8,227 nucleotides of DNA from DHVE2 group archaeon (GTDB taxonomy: Archaea > Thermoplasmatota > Thermoplasmata > Thermoplasmatales > Aciduliprofundaceae): NCBI GenBank assembly GCA_015520975.1, contig WAOZ01000133.1:1-8227 (forward strand), written 5' to 3'. This document shows positions 1-6,702 of this stretch, piece after piece (positions within the stretch are counted from its first letter, which is position 1; the number at the start of each line of letters is the position of its first letter). Both the position numbers and the translations under genes were made by a program. A model generated the notes under the pieces. It was not told the origin of the DNA. It did no database searches and was given only the letters and a program-made list of their open reading frames with translations.

Positions 1-32
1 TCGTTGATTCCATGATGGGGGTGAGAGAGTGA
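1..32 (+). CDS. C-terminal tail of the preceding operon gene, probably an MrpB-like (MbxF) subunit (partial)
   Basis: Only the last nine codons and a TGA stop (30-32) are inside the window, read in the frame that starts at base 3; they encode V-D-S-M-M-G-V-R-E. The stop overlaps the GTG start of the next gene as GTGA, the same junction used repeatedly further along, which supports this frame. The other two forward frames close earlier, at the TGA at 5-7 and the TGA at 13-15. The tail is too short to identify by sequence. The MrpB-like identity is inferred only from gene order: in Mrp antiporter and mbx operons the MrpC-like gene follows an MrpB-like gene. Confidence 0.5.
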   Translation, partial: VDSMMGVRE

Positions 33-367
33 TAAGCATCTTCTACCTCGCATCTCTCGCGCTCATCGCAATAGGTCTTTACATAGTCATCTCAAAAAAG
101 AATCTCATAAAAATAATAATCGGCATAAATATGATGGATGTCGGCGTGAATCTTCTGCTAATCTCCATAGGCTATGTTTATGGAGGCACAGCACCCATAG
201 AGAACGCGAACTATGCGAAGTATGTTGATCCCATTCCGCAGGCGCTTGTGCTGACTGCGATAGTGATCGGCGTATCCGTGATGGCGCTTGCTCTCACAAT
301 AGTCATCGGCATATACAGGAAGACAGGAAGTATAGAACTCGATGAGATTCTGGAGGTGGAAGAATGA
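29..367 (+). CDS. mbxG: MrpC/NuoK-like membrane subunit of an Mbx-type complex (MbxG)
   Basis: This 112-residue integral membrane protein has three predicted helices (about residues 3-21, 24-52 and 72-97) and a short acidic cytoplasmic tail. It belongs to the MnhC/MrpC/NuoK family. The diagnostic signs are the run K-N-L-I-K-I-I-I-G-I-N with a following V-N-L-L-L-I, and the near-invariant D-P-I-P-Q-A-L-V-L-T-A-I-V-I-G stretch starting at residue 67. In Mrp, Mbh and Mbx complexes this subunit is part of the Na+/H+ antiporter module and sits beside the MrpD-like subunit, as it does here. The start is GTG at 29, overlapping the upstream stop (GTGA) and preceded by a GGGGGTGA ribosome binding site at 17-24. 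The stop overlaps the next start as ATGA, which suggests translational coupling. The length is normal for the family. Family membership is secure; assignment to MbxG rather than MbhG rests on the neighbouring genes. Confidence 0.88.
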   Translation: MISIFYLASLALIAIGLYIVISKKNLIKIIIGINMMDVGVNLLLISIGYVYGGTAPIENANYAKYVDPIPQALVLTAIVIGVSVMALALTIVIGIYRKTGSIELDEILEVEE

Positions 368-1782
368 TACATCCCGTACTGCTCATTGCGATTCCTCTGT
401 TTCTGGCGTTTCTCACACCGATTGTAGGTATAGGGAGCAAAAAATACGCGCGCTATATGGCTCCACTTGCCGCAGGTTTGAACACGCTCGTCTCGATATT
501 TGTTTTATTCGAGACCTTCAACGGCCCGGTGTTCGATATACTCTCCGGGTTCTCTCCTCCGCTGGGCATAGTGCTGATGGTGGGTCCTTTGGGTGCTCTA
601 ATCGCGCTGCTCATAAGTTTCACATCGTTTGTTGTATCGCTTAACTGTTTGAAGTATCCAAAAGAGCCCGTGGTGAAATACACTATGCTTTACATACTTC
701 TGATGATGGGCGCCACGGGTATGGTGATAACCGGCGACCTTTTCAACCTGTTCGTGTTTATGGAAATCACATCCATAGCGTCCTATGGGCTTGCGTCCTT
801 CAACAGAGATAAACGCGGTTATCTCGGTGCTATAAAATATGTCGTGGTCGGTTCCATAGGCAGCACATTTGTGCTCGTTGGAATAGGGTTGATTTACGCG
901 CAACTCCGCACGCTCAACATGCTTGACATATCTGCTCGGTTATCGCAGATGAACTCCTTCACAGCCATAGTGGCGTTTGTATCTCTGTTTGTGGGATTGA
1001 GCGTTGAGGCGGAGATATTTCCTCTAAATACCTGGGTTCCGGATGCTTACAGGGGCGCGCCATCCCAGATCAGCGCGGTTTTCGCATCCGTTGCGGCCAA
1101 GGCGGGCATATTCGCCATTGCAAGGATAATTTTCACGATATTCGGCTACTCAAACTATCTGTGGTTCGTTGTGATACTCGGAATGCTTACAGTGATTATA
1201 GGAGAGTTCTCCGCGTATGTGGAGCGAGATCTAAAGAAGATGCTCGCGTATTCGTCCATCGCTCAGATGGGCATGATAGTGCTGGGATTTGGGATAGGTA
1301 CCGTGCTTGCGCTCCAGGGCGCGTTTTTCCAGATGCTCTCACACGCGATTGCGAAAGCAGTGCTTTTCATGGCTGCTGGATACTTTGTTTACAGAACAGG
1401 CACAACCAAAATGGAATCCATACGCGGGCTGGGTCGCAATCCGCTGATAGGCATACCTCTGACGATATCTGTTCTGTCCATCATGGGTCTGCCTCTGTTT
1501 TTGGGCTTTTACGGCAAATTCTACATAGTGCTTGCGGGCATAGATGCGGGGTATTACGCGATAATAGCTCTGATTCTGCTGGCCAGCGTGGTTGAGGTGG
1601 CTTACTATGCACGATTCCTAAAAATCGTTTTTGACAAAAGCGCAGAGCCCAAGGAAGTCACACCCGGTGATTATGTGCCTATGATGATACTTGCAGTGGT
1701 TCTGGTAATATTCGGCGTGTATCCGTATCCGATTCTGGATGTGCTGAGTCATGTTGCATCGTTCCTTGCAGGAGGTGTGTGA
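364..1782 (+). CDS. mbxH: First MrpD/NuoN-like ion-translocating antiporter subunit (MbxH)
   Basis: This 472-residue polytopic protein belongs to the proton-antiporter family shared by MrpA/D and complex I NuoL/M/N. Recognisable elements in order are the TM5 glutamate (E134 in L-F-V-F-M-E-I), the F-P-L-N-x-W-V-P-D-A-Y loop at 219-229 with the A-P-S that follows, K246 in the A-K-A-G-I-F segment, the L-K-K-M-L-A-Y-S-S-I-A-Q-M-G signature at 290-303, and H327 and K331 in the discontinuous helix H-A-I-A-K-A-V-L-F. One oddity is visible: the lysine usually found in the G-x-x-K-x-x-x-F-P motif is E215, followed by E217. The protein ends without the long lateral-helix extension seen in the next gene. 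The ATG at 364 overlaps the previous stop (ATGA) and has a GGAGGTGG site at 352-359. It should form part of the membrane pump arm. Family assignment is secure; the MbxH name follows from gene order. Confidence 0.88.
   Translation: MIHPVLLIAIPLFLAFLTPIVGIGSKKYARYMAPLAAGLNTLVSIFVLFETFNGPVFDILSGFSPPLGIVLMVGPLGALIALLISFTSFVVSLNCLKYPKEPVVKYTMLYILLMMGATGMVITGDLFNLFVFMEITSIASYGLASFNRDKRGYLGAIKYVVVGSIGSTFVLVGIGLIYAQLRTLNMLDISARLSQMNSFTAIVAFVSLFVGLSVEAEIFPLNTWVPDAYRGAPSQISAVFASVAAKAGIFAIARIIFTIFGYSNYLWFVVILGMLTVIIGEFSAYVERDLKKMLAYSSIAQMGMIVLGFGIGTVLALQGAFFQMLSHAIAKAVLFMAAGYFVYRTGTTKMESIRGLGRNPLIGIPLTISVLSIMGLPLFLGFYGKFYIVLAGIDAGYYAIIALILLASVVEVAYYARFLKIVFDKSAEPKEVTPGDYVPMMILAVVLVIFGVYPYPILDVLSHVASFLAGGV
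1770..1777 (+). promoter_or_regulatory. Ribosome binding site fixing the start of the second antiporter subunit
   Basis: AGGAGGTG lies six bases before the ATG at 1784 and inside the last codons of the upstream gene. It favours that ATG over the in-frame ATG at 1751, which would give an 11-residue extension lying within the preceding gene with no comparable site. Confidence 0.75.
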
Positions 1783-1783
1783 T

Positions 1784-3598
1784 ATGGACCTTCAAACTCT
1801 GTTCGGGATATTCATCGTGTTGCCCGTGCTGGGCGCGTTCCTCTCTTACTCACTGGGCAAAAGAGCGAGCATAGTGGCCACTGCGTTTTCTGCAGTTCCT
1901 CTCATTTTTACCTATCTGCGGATGGGTGACTGGAGCCAGTACACATTCACCGCTCTCGGCATAAATATGTCCTTTGAACTCAATCCTCTCAACTGGTTTT
2001 TCATCCTTATGACTTCTCTCACCTCATTTTCGGCGCTTCTTTTCTCCATTTCCTCGGTGAAAGAGCGCCAGAACGGCTTTGCATCGCTAATGTTATTTGC
2101 CGTGGCAGGTGCGAACGGTGTGCTTCTTGCCAGAGATTTCCTCTCGCTTTTTGTATTCTGGGAAATAATGTCCTGGAGCATATTTCTGCTTGTTATGCGT
2201 GCATCGGGTGAGAGCGCACGCATTTACATGATTTTCGGAGCGATATCTGCATACTTCATACTTTTCGGCATAGGCATTGTTTATCACTACACCGGCAGTT
2301 TTCTCTATTCGGCGGTGGGCGGTGTGCCCGCTTACGCGTGGAAATATCTGCTACCCATATTCATCGTCGGTTTCGGAGTGAAAATGGCGATGATGCCCCT
2401 GCACATCTGGGCGCCTCATGCTTATTCTTCCGAGCAGAGCTTTGTGGCATATCTTTCGGGAGGTTTAAGCAAATTAGGTGCTTACGGTATATTTCTCACA
2501 TTCTATTCATTTGCAACCGTGGGCGTGCTGGCGGGGTTTGGCACATTTCGAACGGTGACCATACCCGGTTATGCTCTGGCGCTTGTTGGTGCATTCACCG
2601 CGTTCATAGGAACCATGCTCGCCATATTTCAGGATGATCTGAGAAAACTGCTCGCATACTCATCAATTGCCCAGTTGGGATATGTGCTCGTCGGATTCGG
2701 GCTTGGTACACCGCTGGCGGTAGGTGGCGCGCTGTTTCACGCGTTCAACCACGCGCTTTTCAAGGCCGTGCTGTTCCTCGGCTCCGCTGCGGTGATATAC
2801 CGAACCGGCGAATACAGGATAAGCGAACTCGGAGGAATAGCTTACAGGATGCCGTTCACATTTATGGCGGTGCTCATATCCATATTCGCACTCGCGGGAA
2901 TACCCATAACCTCTGGATTCATCTCAAAGTGGATGATCTACGAAGCCGCCATATCGCTCAAATTCGTTATAGTCACACCTCTCATGCTGATAGCATCCGT
3001 GGGCGCGTTTCTATATTCGTTCCGAATCCTCTATGGAGTGTTTCTGGGTCAGCTGCATCGCAGACACGAGCACATAAAGGAGTTGCCACCGCACATGCTT
3101 GCAGCGATGTACATCTTAATAGTGCCGATGATGGTGTTCGCCGTTGCACCTGGACTCATATTTGACTGGATCAACAGCATTCTTGTTTACTATGGAATGA
3201 ATGGTCTCACCTACACTACATTCTCATACCAATCCTCCGTGGGCGGTGCCAATATGCTCGTATTCTTCGTGGCATTTATGGCGGCGTTTATGGTCGCGAT
3301 GGGTCTATTCATGATGAAGAAAGCCAGAACCGTGGATCAGTACGATAACTATTTGGGCGGGGAAGTGCGCACCGATGTTGAACTTCACGCAGCTCACAAC
3401 TTCTACAAGCCTCTGAGAGAAGTGTGGGAACCGCTTCTCAAATACAGCACCGAACGCTTTTACACTCGCGTGGCAAGGTTCTTTGCCGGTGGCTTTGAAG
3501 AAATAAAGAAAGTTTATACGGGTAATCCGCAGGATTATGCGGCTTACGCCGCCATGGCGTTCATTGTGTTCTTCCTGATAGGATGGTGGTTGCTATGA
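1784..3598 (+). CDS. mbxH': Second, longer NuoL/MrpD-like antiporter subunit with C-terminal lateral helix (MbxH')
   Basis: This 604-residue membrane protein is of the same family as its upstream neighbour but clearly divergent from it. It keeps the canonical pump residues: E127 in TM5 (L-F-V-F-W-E-I), K200 in G-V-K-M-A-M-M-P-L-H-I-W, K230 in L-S-K-L-G-A-Y-G, the L-R-K-L-L-A-Y-S-S-I-A-Q-L-G signature, and an H-A-L-F-K-A-V-L-F discontinuous helix. After the antiporter core, roughly the last 90 residues form a polar, amphipathic stretch ending in a hydrophobic anchor (about 585-604). That architecture matches the long lateral helix of NuoL. Tandem H and H' subunits are a known hallmark of Mbx that separates it from Mbh, which has one. 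Only one base separates the upstream TGA from this ATG, and the stop overlaps the next start as ATGA. Family assignment is secure; the H' name follows from gene order. Confidence 0.87.
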   Translation: MDLQTLFGIFIVLPVLGAFLSYSLGKRASIVATAFSAVPLIFTYLRMGDWSQYTFTALGINMSFELNPLNWFFILMTSLTSFSALLFSISSVKERQNGFASLMLFAVAGANGVLLARDFLSLFVFWEIMSWSIFLLVMRASGESARIYMIFGAISAYFILFGIGIVYHYTGSFLYSAVGGVPAYAWKYLLPIFIVGFGVKMAMMPLHIWAPHAYSSEQSFVAYLSGGLSKLGAYGIFLTFYSFATVGVLAGFGTFRTVTIPGYALALVGAFTAFIGTMLAIFQDDLRKLLAYSSIAQLGYVLVGFGLGTPLAVGGALFHAFNHALFKAVLFLGSAAVIYRTGEYRISELGGIAYRMPFTFMAVLISIFALAGIPITSGFISKWMIYEAAISLKFVIVTPLMLIASVGAFLYSFRILYGVFLGQLHRRHEHIKELPPHMLAAMYILIVPMMVFAVAPGLIFDWINSILVYYGMNGLTYTTFSYQSSVGGANMLVFFVAFMAAFMVAMGLFMMKKARTVDQYDNYLGGEVRTDVELHAAHNFYKPLREVWEPLLKYSTERFYTRVARFFAGGFEEIKKVYTGNPQDYAAYAAMAFIVFFLIGWWLL

Positions 3599-4557
3599 TG
3601 GATTTGATAATTGACATCGCTCTTAATGCGCTGTATGTGCTGCTTGCGGTGGCATACGGGTTGCTTCTGCTCGGTATCGCGCGAAAGATCAACGCCAGAG
3701 TTCACAACAGAGTCGGTCCGCCGGTGTATCAGAATTTCATAGATGTTGGCAAACTTCTTGCGAAAAAGACGAACATTCGCCATAACTGGATTTTTGACCT
3801 TGCACCGCTGTTCGGACTTGCTGGAGCGCTGCTCACATTGCTTTACATACCGATGGGCGGGTACCGTCTGCTCAGCGGTGATGGTGATCTCATACTGCTC
3901 CTGTACATAATGGTCATTCCATCTCTTGGTATGGCACTGGGCTCAGGTGCGAGCGCGAATCCCAATGCGGGTGTGGGCGTGATGAGGGCGCTGACCCTCA
4001 TGCTTGCATACGAGATGCCGTTTCTTTTGACGCTGCTTTCGCTGATGATATTTTACAACACCACCTCGCTTTCCGTGCTGCTGTGCAAGCAGCAGGGTTT
4101 CCGGTGGGCGATTTTCGTGCTGCCGTTATCGGCGCTGGCCGCGGATATGGCGCTTCAGGGAATGATGATGAAAAAGCCCTTTGATATTCCTATAGCGCCG
4201 CATGAGATCGGCAGCGGTCCTATGGTCGAATTTGGCGGTAAGTATCTGGGCATGCTCATGCTCTTCGGTGCAGCCTTTGCCGTCGTGGAAACTTCGCTTT
4301 TTGTGGACCTGTTCCTAGGCGGAGGCGTGATTCTCAATCCCTCGCAGTATGGTATAATCGCCTACATGGTGAACTATTTTGTATGGATGCTGCTCGTTCT
4401 TGTTGTGTGGGTGATAGCCGTGTTCATCAACGCGGTATTTCCACGATTCAGAATAGAGCAGGCGTTTAAGTTCTACTGGAAATGGCCGACGGTGATAGCG
4501 GCGTTGGGGCTGGCGCAGGCTTATGTGATGAGTGTGATACTGGGGGTGGTACCGTGA
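3595..4557 (+). CDS. mbxM: NuoH-like membrane subunit linking the membrane and peripheral arms (MbxM)
   Basis: This 320-residue membrane protein belongs to the NuoH/respiratory-chain subunit 1/MbhM family. It shows the first-helix boundary motif R30-K-I-N-A-R with R-V-G-P-P at 39-43 and F-I-D-V-G-K-L-L at 48-55. It also has the conserved Y-E-M-P (139-142; Y-E-L-P in complex I) and a P-F-D-I-P loop at 195-199 with H-E-I (203-205) and V-E-F (211-213), corresponding to the NuoH loop facing the peripheral arm. In related complexes this subunit anchors the redox arm and links the reaction to ion movement. The start at ATG 3595 overlaps the upstream stop (ATGA) and follows GGTGG at 3585-3589. ATG 3598 is a possible alternative one codon later, and the in-frame ATG at 3583 lies inside the preceding gene without support. 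The stop overlaps the next start as GTGA. Confidence 0.88.
   Translation: MMDLIIDIALNALYVLLAVAYGLLLLGIARKINARVHNRVGPPVYQNFIDVGKLLAKKTNIRHNWIFDLAPLFGLAGALLTLLYIPMGGYRLLSGDGDLILLLYIMVIPSLGMALGSGASANPNAGVGVMRALTLMLAYEMPFLLTLLSLMIFYNTTSLSVLLCKQQGFRWAIFVLPLSALAADMALQGMMMKKPFDIPIAPHEIGSGPMVEFGGKYLGMLMLFGAAFAVVETSLFVDLFLGGGVILNPSQYGIIAYMVNYFVWMLLVLVVWVIAVFINAVFPRFRIEQAFKFYWKWPTVIAALGLAQAYVMSVILGVVP
4542..4549 (+). promoter_or_regulatory. Ribosome binding site fixing a GTG start for the NuoB-like gene
   Basis: GGGGGTGG lies four bases before the GTG at 4554, which overlaps the upstream stop as GTGA. It argues against the in-frame ATG at 4482, which would add 24 glycine- and aspartate-rich residues that are only the out-of-frame reading of the NuoH-like gene. 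Confidence 0.75.
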
Positions 4558-5081
4558 GCAAAGAGATGAATGCGGAAGACTGGAAAAAGATACAGAGAAT
4601 GATGTCCAAAAGATCGCTCTGGATGGTTCATTTCTGCACAGGCTGCGGCGCGGTGGAGATGCCGCCTGTAATGACCTCCCGCTACGATATGGAACGCTTT
4701 GGGATGGGCCCCATGGCCACGCCCAGGCAGGCGGATATACTTCTCATAACGGGTTATCTGGCGGTTAAGACCCTGAAAAGAGTTGTTCGTGTTTACGAGC
4801 AGATGCAGGATCCGAAATATGTGATAGCCTTCGGCTCGTGCACCATGAACGGAGGAATGTACTGGGATTCTTACAACACGGTGAAGCGCGTTGATAAGTA
4901 CATACCCGTGGATCTTTACATAGCGGGATGTATGCCGAGGCCCGAAGCGATAATGGACGCGTTTCTCAAACTTATGAAAATGATCGAAGAAGGTAAGGCT
5001 GATGGCTGGAAAAGGTACAAAGAGCATTACGAAGAGTATCGCAGAAACCAGATGCGCGTGTTCAGGAGGTGGGATGAATGA
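4554..5081 (+). CDS. mbxJ: NuoB-like [4Fe-4S] subunit, hydrogenase small-subunit type (MbxJ)
   Basis: This 175-residue soluble subunit has four cysteines placed to bind the proximal [4Fe-4S] cluster: C28 and C31 in C-T-G-C-G-A-V-E, C96 in G-S-C-T-M-N-G-G, and C126 in G-C-M-P-R-P-E-A. The first pair is CxxC as in NiFe hydrogenases and Mbh/Mbx, not the adjacent CC of complex I and Fpo, so a complex I assignment is unlikely. The long basic and aromatic C-terminal helix (about 150-175) is a plain tail beyond the core. In this family the subunit sits between the NuoI-like ferredoxin subunit and the NuoD-like subunit and passes electrons to the active site; in Mbx/MBS this cluster has been proposed as the site of sulfane reduction. 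The GTG start at 4554 is chosen from the overlap and ribosome binding site. The stop overlaps the next ATG (ATGA). Confidence 0.88.
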   Translation: MSKEMNAEDWKKIQRMMSKRSLWMVHFCTGCGAVEMPPVMTSRYDMERFGMGPMATPRQADILLITGYLAVKTLKRVVRVYEQMQDPKYVIAFGSCTMNGGMYWDSYNTVKRVDKYIPVDLYIAGCMPRPEAIMDAFLKLMKMIEEGKADGWKRYKEHYEEYRRNQMRVFRRWDE

Positions 5082-5572
5082 ACACTCAGGTGCTACTCGA
5101 AAATCTGGGTATTCGGTGCGAAAGACTCAAAGTCAAGGGCAATACTGTGCCCCGTTATATGTGCCATGTGGATTCCGAATCTATTGAATCAATTATTGAA
5201 AAACTCAAATCCGCAGGGTTCAAACATTTCGTTGCACTCACCTGTGTGGATTGGATAAAGGATGGAGAATTCGAATTGCTGTATCATCTTTTCAGCTACG
5301 AATCCCGTGAGGACGTGTTTCTCTCGGTTCGTATCCCGCGCGATGCTCCCATAATGAAAACGCTGAGACATCTGTTCCCCCAAATAGAAACTTACGAACG
5401 CGAGATTCACGAGATGTTCGGGGTGGAGTTTGAGGGCAACGACAGACTCGGCGAGTTCATACTTGAAGACTGGGACGATATGCCGCCCATGCGCAAGGAT
5501 TTTGACACCGAAGAGTACGCTAAAAGAAAGTATTATTCCGTGCCCCTTGTGGATGAAGGTGATGGAAAATGA
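5078..5572 (+). CDS. mbxK: NuoC-like peripheral-arm subunit (MbxK)
   Basis: This 164-residue soluble protein is of the NuoC/30-kDa complex I subunit family. The signature Y-E-R-E-I-H-E-M-F-G-V-E-F-E-G-N at 106-121 is the family motif (ERE-x-x-D-x-F-G-x-x-F-x-G). It is preceded by the expected alpha/beta core, with V-D-W at 57-59 and a strand L-L-Y-H-L-F-S-Y at 67-74. The tail contains a D-M-P-P-M-R-K-D-F segment typical of the C-terminal end of this family. It has no cofactor of its own and packs against the NuoD-like subunit, which is encoded next to it; in some lineages the two are fused, but here they are separate. ATG 5078 overlaps the upstream stop, with AGGAGGTGGG at 5064-5073; the nearer ATG at 5074 is out of frame. 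The length is ordinary and no anomalies are seen. Confidence 0.88.
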   Translation: MNTQVLLENLGIRCERLKVKGNTVPRYMCHVDSESIESIIEKLKSAGFKHFVALTCVDWIKDGEFELLYHLFSYESREDVFLSVRIPRDAPIMKTLRHLFPQIETYEREIHEMFGVEFEGNDRLGEFILEDWDDMPPMRKDFDTEEYAKRKYYSVPLVDEGDGK

Positions 5573-6696
5573 AGGAGTATGAGCTGTTCATAGGTCCGCA
5601 GCATGTTGGTATAACGGGTAACTTCCTTGTTCATCTCTGGGTGGATGGAGATACGGTTGTTAAAGCTGAAGCGCATCCAGGTTATCTGCACCGCGGATTT
5701 GAAAAACTTATGGAGCGCAGAACGTGGTATATGAATGTTGCACTCATACCCAGAATCTGCGTTCCCGAACCCGATGTCAATGAAGCAGCGTATGCGATGG
5801 CTGTGGAATCGCTTATGGACTGGGAAATCCCCGAGCGTGCAAAGTATATACGTACAATGGTGCTTGAGATGGCCAGGATAGGTGCACATCTTTTCGGACT
5901 CGGTGGACATGCCGGCTCTCTTGGTCTCTATACGGTTTCCCACTGGACGATAGGTGACAGGGATTACATACTCGATCTCTTTGAGCAATTAACTGGAGCA
6001 CGTATTTATCACATTTACATATTCCCGGGCGGGGTCAGATGGGACATTCCTGATGGCTTTCTCAGAAAACTTGAGAAAGTGCTGAATTATCTTGAACGAC
6101 GACTGGAATTCTACGATAACATTCTTTTCAAAAACAAAATCGTGTTTGAGAGAACACCCGGAATAGGTGTAATTCCCAAGGATAAGGCCATAGAATGGGG
6201 AGTAACGGGTCCTAATCTGAGAGCCTGTGGCTATGAATACGACATACGCAAACTAGATCCATATGCGGCGTATCCTGACCTTGATTTTGAGATTCCACAT
6301 TATCCTGATCTAGGGGAATTCGATGTATTATCTGATGGGGGTGACGCTTACACACGCCTCGTTATCCGGAGACTTGAGATAGAGCAGAGTATAAATATTC
6401 TGCGTCAAATTATAAAAAAGATGCCTTCTGGCGATTATACTCTGAAAAGACCGAATCCGCTCGCATGGAAGGTACCTGAAGGTTATGCGTATGCCCGTGT
6501 TGAGAGTTCCAAGGGTGAGTATGGATACTTGGTTGTAAGCGATGGCGGCAAGATGCCGTACAGAGTGCATGTTCGTGGGCCATCGTACACGCACGGTGTT
6601 AATGTGATCGAAACCATACTGAAAGGAGCGAATATTGCGGATGTATCGCAGATACTGTTCAGCCTGGATATATGCCCGCCAGATTTGGAGAGGTGA
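5569..6696 (+). CDS. mbxL: NuoD/hydrogenase large-subunit-like protein with a degraded NiFe site (MbxL)
   Basis: This 375-residue soluble protein is of the NuoD/group 4 NiFe hydrogenase large-subunit family. Seen in order are an N-terminal domain with H-P-G-Y-L-H-R-G-F-E-K-L at 36-47, the first metal-site motif as R-I-C64-V-P-E67, an L-T-G-A-R-I segment with P-G-G-V-R at 153-157, and the C-terminal motif as D-I-C369-P-P-D372 three residues from the end. True hydrogenases have CxxC in both places; here the second cysteine is E in one and D in the other, so a normal four-cysteine NiFe centre cannot form. Retaining one cysteine of each pair is, as I recall it, the pattern described for MbxL, while complex I NuoD has none of them. 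There is also no C-terminal extension of the kind removed during NiFe maturation. ATG 5569 overlaps the upstream stop, with AAGGTGAT at 5556-5563. Confidence 0.87.
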   Translation: MKEYELFIGPQHVGITGNFLVHLWVDGDTVVKAEAHPGYLHRGFEKLMERRTWYMNVALIPRICVPEPDVNEAAYAMAVESLMDWEIPERAKYIRTMVLEMARIGAHLFGLGGHAGSLGLYTVSHWTIGDRDYILDLFEQLTGARIYHIYIFPGGVRWDIPDGFLRKLEKVLNYLERRLEFYDNILFKNKIVFERTPGIGVIPKDKAIEWGVTGPNLRACGYEYDIRKLDPYAAYPDLDFEIPHYPDLGEFDVLSDGGDAYTRLVIRRLEIEQSINILRQIIKKMPSGDYTLKRPNPLAWKVPEGYAYARVESSKGEYGYLVVSDGGKMPYRVHVRGPSYTHGVNVIETILKGANIADVSQILFSLDICPPDLER

Positions 6697-6702
6697 GTAA
6701 GG

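Noticed and set aside
1161..1595. Plus-strand open frame within the first antiporter gene
   Set aside because: It is an out-of-frame reading of a conserved membrane protein with cysteine- and arginine-rich translation and no ribosome binding site.
364..3598. Tandem antiporter genes as a recent duplication
   Set aside because: The two proteins differ widely in length (472 and 604 residues), key residues and C-terminal architecture, so they are old paralogues rather than a fresh duplication.
4521..5027. Long minus-strand open frame opposite the NuoB-like gene
   Set aside because: It is histidine- and arginine-rich, matches no family I recognise, lies entirely opposite a well-supported gene with full cysteine motifs, and has no promoter or ribosome binding site of its own.
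5569..6696. Reading the operon as an H2-evolving Mbh/Ech NiFe hydrogenase
   Set aside because: The large-subunit-like protein lacks two of the four NiFe-binding cysteines and has no cleavable C-terminal extension, and the operon has two tandem antiporter subunits as in Mbx rather than one.
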